From contig BGOI01000012.1 of the NCBI GenBank assembly GCA_003569165.1, positions 1 to 57,854 of the forward strand: a DNA stretch of 57,854 bases, read 5' to 3'. A program made the translations under genes and the position numbers. Of the stretch, positions 28,268 through 36,134 are shown piece after piece. The notes beneath the pieces were generated by a model. It was not told where the DNA came from and ran no database searches. It saw only the letters and a list, made by a program, of their open reading frames with translations. Numbering within the stretch: the stretch's first letter is position 1; the number at the start of each line of letters is the position of its first letter. The stretch is from Opitutia bacterium (GTDB lineage Bacteria > Verrucomicrobiota > Verrucomicrobiia > Opitutales > UBA953).

Positions 28268-28400
28268 CATGCTGCGAAGCAAAGGCATGTATTCCAGGTG
28301 GCGGGATTTGATATGCCGCCCGCCATCCGCTAACACCTCTCCCGGGTAGGGCTGGCCATCCTTGGCCGGCCGCGGCCGAGCAGGGATGCTCGGCCCTACC
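28268..28400. repeat. Duplicated intergenic module, copy 1, ending in a type A element
   Basis: Starts CATGCTGCGAAGCAAAGGCA, continues through GGTGGCGGG, TTTGATAT and a CATCCGCTAACACCTCTCCC stretch, and ends in a perfect type A palindrome (28345-28400). The same order recurs at 29722-29882 with a 20-base expansion. A type B hairpin follows at 28419-28439. The 28194-28499 spacer (306 bases) holds only these. Confidence 0.78.
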
Positions 28401-28418
28401 TAGATGCAAAGGCAGATA

Positions 28419-28439
28419 GGACAGCACGTGGTGTTGCCC
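28419..28439. repeat. Type B hairpin, copy 1
   Basis: GGACAGCAC, GTG, GTGTTGCCC, followed by CTACC. One or two mismatches from the perfect copy at 29930-29950. Confidence 0.65.
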
Positions 28440-28499
28440 CTACCTAATGCCATTGCTTCGCAGCCGTTCACCAGGTCAGCAGATCCCCGCGTCCGCGGA

Positions 28500-29648
28500 T
28501 TATCCGCGGGTGACGCCGAACCGGAAGACGAGCTTCTGGGAATACTCTTCGCCGGGGCGCAGGATGCCGCTCGGGTAGCCGAGGCGATGGAACGCGGGCT
28601 GGTTTGGCGAGTCAGGGAAGAGGCCGGGCTCGAGGCAGAAGCCTTGGCGGAAGGCGAAGGGCTTGGGCCAGCGGCCTTGTACGGTACCGGTGAGGAAGTT
28701 GCCGGTATAGAGTTGGAGTCCGGGAGCGTCGGTGAGGACTTCGAGTGTGCGGCCGGAGGACGCTTCGGCGACGAAGGCGGCGGGCTTCAGGGTCGTGTCC
28801 GTGCCGAGGTCGTAGCAGTGATCGTAGCCGCGACCGCGACGGAGCTGGTCGTGCGGGGCGCCGATGCGTTCGCCGATTGCATGCGCACGACGGAAATCAA
28901 ACGGCGTGTTCGTGACGTCCATGAACTCGCCCGTCGGGATGAGCGCGGCCGTGACGGGTACGAGGCGGTCGGAGCGGAGCGTCAGGCGGTGATCGAGGAT
29001 GCTGCCTTGGCCGGCGAGGTTGAAGAAGACGTGGTTCGTGAGATTGCAGGCCGTCGGGGCGTCGGTCGTCGCCGCGAAGTCGATGGTGAGTTCGTCGGCA
29101 TGGTCAGGCAGGGTGTAGGTGACCGTCACGCTGAGCGTCCCTGGGTAGCCTTCCTCGCCATCGGGGCTGACGGTGGTGAAGCGGACCGCGGACGCGTCGG
29201 CGGTGCGGATCGCTTCGGATTTCCAGACGCGCTTATCGAAGCCACGGAGACCGCCGTGGAGGTGGTTGCCGTTGTTGTTCTGCGCAAGGGCAATGGTGCG
29301 GCCGTCGATGGTCAGCTGGCCGTTCGCGAGGCGGTTGGCGTACCGGCCGACGGTGCTGCCGAGGAAGGGATTGCCGGCGACGTAGTCTTCCAGCGAGCGG
29401 AGGCCGAGGGTGACTTCACCGAGGCGGCCTTGAATGTCCGGCACGCGGATCGAGGTGAGCGTGGCGCCGAACTCGCTGACCGAGACTTCCATGCCGCGGG
29501 CGTTTGTGAGCGTGTGGAGCTGGACCGGCTGGCCGTCGATGTGGCCGTGCTGGCGGCGGAGGGTCAGGCCGGCGCGTCGCGAGCGGCGGAGGGTCAGGAA
29601 GCCCGTCACCAGGAGGGTGCCGTAGACCAGTGCTTCAGGGGAGAGCAT
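28500..29648 (-). CDS. Aldose 1-epimerase (mutarotase)
   Basis: A 382-residue enzyme that interconverts alpha and beta anomers of aldoses. It has the galactose mutarotase fold with NGNHLHGGLRGFDKRVWKS, which carries one catalytic His, and the NLTNHVFFNLAGQG block with the second. GYDHCYDL and late FCLEPGLFPDSPNQPAF supply the substrate Asp and Glu regions. The first 30 residues (MLSPEALVYGTLLVTGFLTLRRSRRAG) are hydrophobic then basic, which suggests a membrane anchor or an over-long start. It is convergent with the symporter and flanked by two copies of the same intergenic module. Confidence 0.9.
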   Translation of the reverse strand: MLSPEALVYGTLLVTGFLTLRRSRRAGLTLRRQHGHIDGQPVQLHTLTNARGMEVSVSEFGATLTSIRVPDIQGRLGEVTLGLRSLEDYVAGNPFLGSTVGRYANRLANGQLTIDGRTIALAQNNNGNHLHGGLRGFDKRVWKSEAIRTADASAVRFTTVSPDGEEGYPGTLSVTVTYTLPDHADELTIDFAATTDAPTACNLTNHVFFNLAGQGSILDHRLTLRSDRLVPVTAALIPTGEFMDVTNTPFDFRRAHAIGERIGAPHDQLRRGRGYDHCYDLGTDTTLKPAAFVAEASSGRTLEVLTDAPGLQLYTGNFLTGTVQGRWPKPFAFRQGFCLEPGLFPDSPNQPAFHRLGYPSGILRPGEEYSQKLVFRFGVTRG

Positions 29649-29721
29649 GGCGAGAAATTGCGGGGTGAGGGAGGGGTGGGCAAATCAAACAGGATGCCAT
29701 GGGGCTCTGCTGGCACGCTGG

Positions 29722-29882
29722 CATGCTGCGAAGCAGAGGCATGTATTTTCAGGTGGCTGGTGGCAGCCCCGGGTGGCTGGTGGCGGGTTTTGATATACCA
29801 ACCGCCATCCGCTAACACCTCTCCCATGTAGGGCTGGCCATCCTTGGCCGGCTGCGGCCGAGCAGGGATGCTCGGCCCTACC
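29722..29882. repeat. Duplicated intergenic module, copy 2, ending in a type A element
   Basis: Matches 28268-28400 segment by segment with small changes, plus an inserted second GGTGGCTGGTGGC unit. The closing type A palindrome is 29828-29882. The spacer 29649-29962 (314 bases) holds this module, a terminator and a type B hairpin, but no gene. Confidence 0.78.
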
Positions 29883-29898
29883 TCGTTGTGCATGTAAC

Positions 29899-29926
29899 AA
29901 AAAGGCCGCCCGGGTGGGCGGCCTTT
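29899..29926 (-). terminator. Terminator for the S41 protease gene
   Basis: On the reverse strand AAAGGCCGCCC and GGGCGGCCTTT pair with a short loop and continue into TTTTTG. It lies 37 bases after the protease stop. Confidence 0.78.
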
Positions 29927-29929
29927 GGA

Positions 29930-29950
29930 GGACAGCACGTGGTGCTGTCC
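29930..29950. repeat. Type B hairpin, copy 2
   Basis: GGACAGCAC (29930-29938), GTG, GTGCTGTCC (29942-29950): a perfect nine-base stem followed by CTACC. Each complete type B copy in the window stands 20-70 bases downstream of a type A element. Confidence 0.7.
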
Positions 29951-29962
29951 CTACCTCATGGC

Positions 29963-32156
29963 CTACTTCGTCTTGGTTTCCTTGGCCGCGGCAACCGAGG
30001 CGCCGGGGAGGAGGGCGGTCCAGTCGGTCGCGATGCGCACCGCTTCCTGGAGCTGGATATCGTAATCCGGCCAATCGTCATCTTCGAGGGGGTCGCGCAT
30101 ACGGCTGGCCCGCTTGCTCTTCGCGGCGGAGCCCGGGCCTTCCTTTTTCTCCTGCTCGATGGCCGCATCGAGTTTCACATCCTGGACCTTGAAGGCTTTC
30201 TTCGCGTAATCGGAGAGCTCGCGGCGGACCTGTTCGCGGAATTCCAGGTCGTCCTTACGCTCGGTGCTACGCTGGTCGAGCGAGAGCGACACGTCCTTGC
30301 GGACCTGTCGGCTCTTCGTCCAATCAATCGTGCGGGAGAGCGTGAGGAATTCTGGGAGCTCGGACTGGCGGCGAGTGGAGCCGGCGGCGAGCTGGGCGAT
30401 GAGGCTATCGGAAAGCTTGGCCTTCAGCCAATCGCCTTCGTCGGCCTTGGTGAGCGTGGGCGTGACGGAATCCCAAGGGAGGGGGCGATCGAGGTCGGAC
30501 TCGGAGACCGGGAGCACCGAATAGACGGAGGGCACCACGATGTCGGCGGGGACGCCCTTGAGCTGAATCGAAGAGCCGCTGGGGGCGTACCACTTCTGGA
30601 TGGTGACCTTCACTGCGGACTTAAGGTTCTTATCAAAGCGGCTCAACTCGATGATGTTTTGCACCGATCCTTTGCCGTGGGTGTTCGTATCGCCGACGAC
30701 GATGGCGCGACGGTGGTCGCGCATCGCGCCGGCGAAGATCTCAGAGGCTGAGGCGGAGAGTTTCGTGGTCAGCACGATCAGCGGTCCGTTCCAGGCGACC
30801 TTCTCGTCTTCATCGCGGTAGTCTTCCGAGCGGCCTTGGCTGTCGCGGACCTGGAGGACGGAGCCCTTCGGGATGAAGAGGCCGGAGATATCGACCGCCT
30901 CGGTGAGGAGGCCGCCGCCGTTCTTGCGGAGATCCATGATGAGGGCCTTCATGCCCATCGCCTTGAGTTTATTGATGAGCTGCTCGATATCAGCCGAGGG
31001 GCTCGAGCCGGAGCCGTCGGGATTCTTGCCGTAGAACGAAGGAAGGTCGATGACGCCGAGGAGCAGCGTGCCATTGCCGTTCGGGACTTCGAAGGCCTTA
31101 GCGGAGGCCATCTGGCCGACGAGCTTGATCTGGTCGCGCTTGAGCACGATCGTCTTGCGGCCGCCAGCGGCCATATCGACGAGGAGGCGGACGGAGGAAC
31201 CCTGCTTGCCGCGAATGCGGCTGATCGCCTTTGAGAGGCGCATGCCGACGATGTCTTCCATCTCGCCGGTAGCACCTTGGCCGACGGCGATAATCTTATC
31301 CCCCGACTTGGCCTGACGGGAGAGGTCGAGCGGCCCCCCGGGAAGGATATCCTTGATGACGCAGACCCCATCTTCGTCCGAGAGCGTCGCCCCGATGCCC
31401 ACGAGCGAGTTGCGCATCGCGATCTCGAACTCTTCCAGCGACTGCTGGGAGAAGAAGGTCGAGTGCGGGTCATACTGGCTCGAGTAGGAGTTAAGGAAGA
31501 GCTCCTCGACCTCGTGCTGATCGAAGTTAAGGTAGGTGCGGGTCTTGTCGTAGCGCTTCTTCAGGCGGGCGGCGGATTCCTTGGTCTTTTCGGGGTGATC
31601 TCCGGGAGGGCCTGATCCTTCGGGGTCTTGGCGGCTCCGGTGCGATCTTCGCCGAGGAGTTCCGAAAGCATGTCGAGGCGGAGGCGGCGCGCCCAGAGGG
31701 CGTCGGCGCTTCCTGGTTGGCGGGCCACTCGGCCTTCTTGCGATCGACCGGGGAAAGTACCGGCTGGGTGAGGTCAATCGGCAGGTCGAGGGCGGCGAGG
31801 TTCGAGACCGTGCGCTCGTTGACCTTCTTCTTGAAGAGGGCGTAGATTTCGAAGGCCGGGGTCAGGTTGCCGCGCTGGAGATAGAGATCGAGCGTCTTGC
31901 CGTAGCGGTTGATGAACTCGTCGACTTCTTCGGCCGTGAAGTACATCTTCGCGCCATCGAGGTTTTCGCAGTAGGTCTTCACCACGGAGTTCATGTCGAC
32001 CGACCCCATGTCCTTCTTGCTGATGTGGAGCTTCTCGAGGAGCGCCGCGGTGGCGCGCGTCTCGTTCTGCATCGACTGCGTGGTGGTGAAGCCGGCGGTC
32101 TGGGCGGAGGCCAGCGCTGCCAGAAGGATTGGCAGCAGGAAAAGTCTGAGGCGCAT
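29963..32156 (-). CDS. S41 family carboxy-terminal processing protease (Prc/Tsp type), two frame breaks
   Basis: About 731 residues with a signal peptide (MRLRLFLLPILLAALASAQ), so periplasmic. The N-terminal helical domain (MYFTAEEVDEFINRYGKTLDLYL) resembles the tail-specific protease family. It is followed by a PDZ domain (SLVGIGATLSDEDGVCVIKDI, GGPLDLSRQAKSGDKIIAVGQG). The catalytic domain has MDLRKNGGGLLTEAV, the serine in KLSASASEIFAGAM and the lysine in THGKGSVQ. Two lost bases (about 31710 and 31600) interrupt the linker. Such enzymes degrade tagged or misfolded envelope proteins and trim periplasmic substrates. It lies next to rhomboid and ClpP genes on the same strand. Confidence 0.9.
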
Positions 32157-32176
32157 AAAGGGTGGGGTGGGGAAAC

Positions 32177-33067
32177 TTAGCGTAGGCGGGCGCTAAGTTC
32201 TTCGAGCCTACGTTTCTCGCCGACAGTGAGCGAGCCGAATCCCCCAGCCGAAATCTTATCCAGTAGCCGGTCCATTTCCGCACGAGCTTGGGCGGAGGTG
32301 AGCGGGCGGGATGAGGGATTTACCTCGTCGGGGTCTCGAAAGCGGGGCTCGGAGCGTCGGTTGGCATGGGTTCCTGTATCTGAGCGTAACTGGGCGCCCA
32401 ATTTGTCCTGTTGAGATAACGCCAAGCGAGCCAGCCGAAGATCAGGCCGCCGAGGTGGGCCGAGTGGGCGATGTGTCGGTCCAGGCGGCTTTCCAGCCGG
32501 GCCAGTCGTGGCGGCCCGGGAATTCGGAGAAGGCCCAGCCGAGCACCGTGAAGAGTGAGACCACGATGAGGAGCCAGCGGATCTTGAGCGTGACCGGCAG
32601 GAAGAAGAACAGCAACAGCGTGATCTGGTGATCGAGTTTATCGAGTAGCGCGACGAGCATCAGCGCGTAGACGCCGGCGGAGATGCCGATGAGCGCGCCG
32701 TTTTGACTACCGCCGAGGCCACTGAGATACCAAGTGAGCGCTCCGACGATTGCGCCGCCGACAAGTACCTTCAGGAGTGTGACCGGTCCGTGCTCCTGCT
32801 CGACCGTCGCGCCGGTCCACCAAAGGACGAGTCCGTTACCGAGGAGATGCCAGAACCATCGTGCAGGAGCGCATGCGTAACCCACTGCCATGGCTGCAGG
32901 GCGCTTTCTCTGAGCACCATCCAGCCGAGGAAGTCCGCGTGCGCGGATTCCTGGATGAGGTTAAGGATGAAGAAACCGACGAGGATGCCGACAATCCATG
33001 CCGTCAGGGAGATCGGCGTGCGCGGGGCGCCCGTCGATCGCATATAGGCCCGGTCGCCGATGCCCAT
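32177..33067 (-). CDS. Rhomboid family intramembrane serine protease, frame-broken
   Basis: About 297 residues after correction of three single-base losses (about 32840, 32500 and 32420). The order is a first helix LTAWIVGILVGFFILNLI, WVTHALLHDG-FWHLLGNGLVLWW, the catalytic serine in GISAGVYALMLVAL and the catalytic His in HIAHSAHLGGLIFGW. A soluble tail ends DRLLDKISAGGFGSLTVGEK and RRLEELSARLR, a helix often attached to PVC rhomboids. It cleaves membrane proteins within the bilayer. The stop is 20 bases before the S41 gene start, so the two are probably co-transcribed; clpP is just upstream. Confidence 0.87.
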
Positions 33068-33082
33068 GCGCGCAGGCCGTCC

Positions 33083-33691
33083 TCAGAGCTTCTTCACGAT
33101 CGCGTCGGCGAGGCCATACTCGATGGCCTCCTCGGCGGTCATGTAGAAGTCGCGGTCGGTATCCTTGGTGACTTTTTCGATCTTCTGCTTCGAGGCCTTG
33201 GCGAGGATCTCGTTGAGCTCGGAGCGGAGGCGTTCCATTTCCTGGGCCTGGATGTGGATGTCCACGGCGGTGGCCTGGATGCGGCCCATGATGAGCGGCT
33301 GGTGGATCATCACGCGGGAATGGGGGAAGAGGAGGCGGTTGCCCTTTTCCTTGGGAGCCTGAAGGAGGATGGAGCCCATCGAGGCGGCCATACCGGTGAC
33401 GACGACCTTCACTGGGGAGCTGATCATGCGGATGGTGTCATAGACGGCCATGCCGGAGGTGATGGAGCCGCCCGGGGTGTTGATGTAGAAGGTGATCTCC
33501 TTGCCGGGGTCGATGCCGTCCAGGTAAAGGAGCTTCTCGACGATGTCGCGGGCGGACGCGTCTTCTACGGCGCCCCAGAGGAAGATTTTCCGCTGTTCGA
33601 GGAACTTCTTCTGGATGAGCATGGCGCTCGGGCCGCCGTCCTTGGGGGCGGCCGGGGTCTTCTCGTCCTCGTCTTCGTCGTCGTTACGCAT
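33083..33691 (-). CDS. clpP: ATP-dependent Clp protease proteolytic subunit
   Basis: A 202-residue serine protease subunit that forms the tetradecameric chamber working with ClpA or ClpX. The nucleophile is Ser104 in GMAASMGS, His130 lies in RVMIHQP and the Asp in the DTDRDFYM region. An acidic N-terminal extension (RNDDEDEDEK) precedes the usual start of the fold. ATG at 33691 is preferred over TTG at 33703. Neither clpX nor tig is adjacent, unlike in most bacteria, so the ATPase partner is encoded elsewhere. Confidence 0.93.
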   Translation of the reverse strand: MRNDDEDEDEKTPAAPKDGGPSAMLIQKKFLEQRKIFLWGAVEDASARDIVEKLLYLDGIDPGKEITFYINTPGGSITSGMAVYDTIRMISSPVKVVVTGMAASMGSILLQAPKEKGNRLLFPHSRVMIHQPLIMGRIQATAVDIHIQAQEMERLRSELNEILAKASKQKIEKVTKDTDRDFYMTAEEAIEYGLADAIVKKL

Positions 33692-33816
33692 GGGAGTCGT
33701 CAAATTGCCCGAATCCAGCCCCGTGGCAAGCGTGGGAAGGCGAAGCAGTCGGGGAAATCATTCACAGTCGGCGGGCGACCTTGCTCCCCGGAGGGGCTTA
33801 TGCCTAGGTTCCGGCC

Positions 33817-34887
33817 GTGCCCACCCTCCGCCTCACCGGCCTGCGCCGCCAGCTCGGCACGACGCCCGTCCTCGCGGGGGTCGATCTCGTCGTGGAGACG
33901 GGCACGCTCTGCTGCCTGCTGGGTCCCTCGGGTAGCGGAAAGACGACCTTGCTTAAGGTGCTTGCCGGCCAGATCGAATCCCAAGGGGGCACGGTGTTGC
34001 TGGATAATCGCGATATCACCTTCGCCGAGTCCGCCGAGCGCGGCTTCGGGTTCGTCCACCAGAACTACGCGCTCTTCCCGCATCTTTCCGTTCTCGAGAA
34101 CGCCGCATTCTCGCTCGATGCTGAAAAGCTCTCCGCCGCGGAAATCAAGACGCGTGCCCTCGAAGCGCTGAAGCTCGTCGGAGCCGATGGCTGGGCCGCA
34201 CGCCGTCCACAGGAACTCTCCGGCGGCCAACAGCAACGCGTCGCGCTCGCCCGCGTGCTGGCGCTGCGTCCGAAACTCCTCCTGCTCGATGAGCCGCTGA
34301 GCAACCTCGACGCCGCTTCACGCCTCGAGGTCCGCGAAGCCATCCGCAAACTCGTGCGCGCGACCGGCGTAACGGTGCTCTGCGTGCTGCACGACCAGAA
34401 GGACGCCTTCGCGATGGCTGACCGTCTCGCGATCATGCACGAAGGCCGTATCGTCCAGGCTGGCGTACCCATTGACCTCTATCGCCGCCCGGCGGATAGC
34501 TGGATCGCCACCTTCCTAGGTTCCGCGAACCTCATCCCTGGTAAGGTCACGCAGGTCGGCGCCGGCGAATTCGTCGCTGACACCGCGGTCGGCGAAGTGC
34601 GCGGCGCACTCGCGACGCCCGAAAGCGCCCCAGCTCCCGGGGCGAAGATTGTCGTCTGTGTTCGGCCAGAGTGCTTGAAGCTTGATTTCATGGCGCCCGA
34701 AGAGAACGCCTTCGCCGGCTCGATCGTGGCCTCGCTCTTTCAGGGCGACGTTTCGCTGCACGATTTCAAGACCAAGGAAGGCGTGGTCCTTAAGGTCTCC
34801 GAGGCCAATCCGCGCCAGCGGGTCGGCTCCAAGGCCACCGTCACTGCTTGGGCCGAGCCCGAGGATGTCGTCGGGCTGAACCGTTAA
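33817..34887 (+). CDS. ABC transporter ATPase of the PotA/FbpC type, without partner genes
   Basis: A 356-residue cytoplasmic ATPase. Walker A GPSGSGKTT is at 36-44, the signature is LSGGQQQRVALARVL and Walker B LLLLDEPLSNLDAASR. A C-terminal TOBE-like domain (about 240-350) includes VVCVRPECLKL. This layout matches importers of iron, spermidine or sugars. The start is GTG at 33817. No permease or binding-protein gene is nearby, so it must serve a transporter encoded elsewhere or share subunits. The neighbours are on the opposite strand. Confidence 0.87.
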   Translation: MPTLRLTGLRRQLGTTPVLAGVDLVVETGTLCCLLGPSGSGKTTLLKVLAGQIESQGGTVLLDNRDITFAESAERGFGFVHQNYALFPHLSVLENAAFSLDAEKLSAAEIKTRALEALKLVGADGWAARRPQELSGGQQQRVALARVLALRPKLLLLDEPLSNLDAASRLEVREAIRKLVRATGVTVLCVLHDQKDAFAMADRLAIMHEGRIVQAGVPIDLYRRPADSWIATFLGSANLIPGKVTQVGAGEFVADTAVGEVRGALATPESAPAPGAKIVVCVRPECLKLDFMAPEENAFAGSIVASLFQGDVSLHDFKTKEGVVLKVSEANPRQRVGSKATVTAWAEPEDVVGLNR

Positions 34888-36051
34888 TCAGGCTTTCGCG
34901 CGGCGGAACTTCCCCGGCGTCTGTTTATAGCGGGCCTTGAAGGTCGCTTGCAGGTAGTGGCTATGCGTGAAGCCCGTCTGCTCGGCGATCAGGTCGATGG
35001 TGAGGTTGGTCTCGCGGAGGAGGCGCTCCACTTCATGGAATCTCACGCGGAGAATTTCGTCCTTCGGGGAGCGCTTGAGCACCGTCTTCATCCGTCGGTC
35101 GAGCGTGCTGCGCGAGGCGCCCAGCTTTGTGGCGAGCTCGTTGACGTCGAGCCCGCGCGTGGCGCCTTCGCGGATGAGCGCGACCGCGCGCGCGACGAGC
35201 CGGTCGCGGATGACCAGTTCGCCGGAGGAGCCGCGAACCACGATACCCTTCGGTGTGAGCAGAATCGGCTTCGTGCGGGAGGTCTTGCCCTGCATTAAGC
35301 GGTCGAGCAGTTCAGCGGCGGCGAAGCCGACCGCCTGCCCGTCGAAGCGGACGCTCGAAAGGGGCGGGGTGGTGAAGCTGCACAGCGTCTCCTCGTTTTC
35401 GGCGCCGACGACGGCGACTTCCTCCGGTACCGCGACGCCTGCGGTCTGGCAGGCCTCGAGCAGGCGGACGCCGAGTTGATCCGTCGTCGCGAAGATGCCC
35501 ACGGGTTTAGGCAACTGCGCGATCCATTGAATGAGACGCGACTGGCTCTGCTCCCAGTCGGGGACGCGCTCAGGATGGTCCTCGGGAAGTTCGAGGCAGC
35601 GATGTCCGTAGGCGCGGACGACCTTCTTAAAGTTGTCGACCCGCTCGACGAAGAACTCCTCGTTGCGTTGGCTGTAAGCGGCGAAGTGCCGGTAGCCGCG
35701 TTCGTAGAGGTGCTCGGCCACCATGCGGCCGATATCCTCATTATTGCAGCCCACGAACGGTCGGCCGCCGGCGAAGTGGGTGGAGCGGAGTTCAACGGCC
35801 GGCAGGCCCGTGGCCGCGACCAATTTGGAGGTCTCGGCGCTGAAGGTGCGGGTCAGGATACCGTCGCCGTCCCAATCCTTGAGCCAGGTCGGCGGAGAGG
35901 AATCGAGGGCGCGGAGTTCGAGGTAGGTCGACCAAGGCCCGTGGGCTGCGACGTAGCTCCGGACCCCGGCCAGCAGCTCACGCGTGTAGCTGCGGGTAGT
36001 CTCGATGAGCAGGGCGACCCGCGGGGCGCGGCGATGGGCGGGGGAGGGCAT
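34888..36051 (-). CDS. XylR-type transcriptional regulator (LacI-like sensor plus AraC HTH)
   Basis: A 387-residue DNA-binding protein. Residues about 10-270 form a periplasmic-binding-protein-like sensor (ALLIETTRSYTRELLAGVRSY, GIFATTDQLGVRLLEACQ). Residues about 285-387 hold two AraC helix-turn-helix units ending GFTHSHYLQATFKARYKQTPGKFRRAKA. This is the architecture of XylR, a sugar-responsive activator. It diverges from the DJ-1/TIM-barrel/cytochrome/propeller operon across 83 bases, the normal layout for a regulator of its neighbour. The ligand is probably a monosaccharide or related small molecule, which is inference. Confidence 0.92.
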   Translation of the reverse strand: MPSPAHRRAPRVALLIETTRSYTRELLAGVRSYVAAHGPWSTYLELRALDSSPPTWLKDWDGDGILTRTFSAETSKLVAATGLPAVELRSTHFAGGRPFVGCNNEDIGRMVAEHLYERGYRHFAAYSQRNEEFFVERVDNFKKVVRAYGHRCLELPEDHPERVPDWEQSQSRLIQWIAQLPKPVGIFATTDQLGVRLLEACQTAGVAVPEEVAVVGAENEETLCSFTTPPLSSVRFDGQAVGFAAAELLDRLMQGKTSRTKPILLTPKGIVVRGSSGELVIRDRLVARAVALIREGATRGLDVNELATKLGASRSTLDRRMKTVLKRSPKDEILRVRFHEVERLLRETNLTIDLIAEQTGFTHSHYLQATFKARYKQTPGKFRRAKA

Positions 36052-36082
36052 GGGCTTTGACCAAAAACCTTACTTTTAGTGC

Positions 36083-36123
36083 ATCATACCTGTAATGACT
36101 TTTCGGGCAAGAAAGGATATAGT
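36083..36123. promoter_or_regulatory. Overlapping divergent promoters between the XylR-type gene and its operon
   Basis: Forward: ATGACT (36095-36100), 17 bases, TATAGT (36118-36123), only 11 bases before the DJ-1 start. Reverse: TTGCCC (complement of 36105-36110), 16 bases, TATGAT (complement of 36083-36088). On the reverse strand AAAAGT occurs twice, at about 36098-36103 and about 36074-36079, as would suit an AraC-type activator binding direct repeats. The boxes are seen; the activity is inferred. Confidence 0.5.
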
Positions 36124-36134
36124 TCCTTACCCCC

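Noticed and set aside
28205-29730. Sigma-54 promoters suggested by TGGCACG sequences (about 28211 and 29709)
   Set aside because: The required TTGC at the -12 position is absent in both cases. The sites lie in repeat modules rather than before genes in the right direction.
28404-29831. Long forward-strand open frame opposite the aldose epimerase
   Set aside because: It is a GC-rich shadow of the reverse gene. Its translation is low-complexity Gly/Ala/Glu/Val and it extends across repeat modules.
16675-29882. Palindromic repeats as a CRISPR array
   Set aside because: The copies are dispersed over 13 kb, with no regular spacers and no cas genes.
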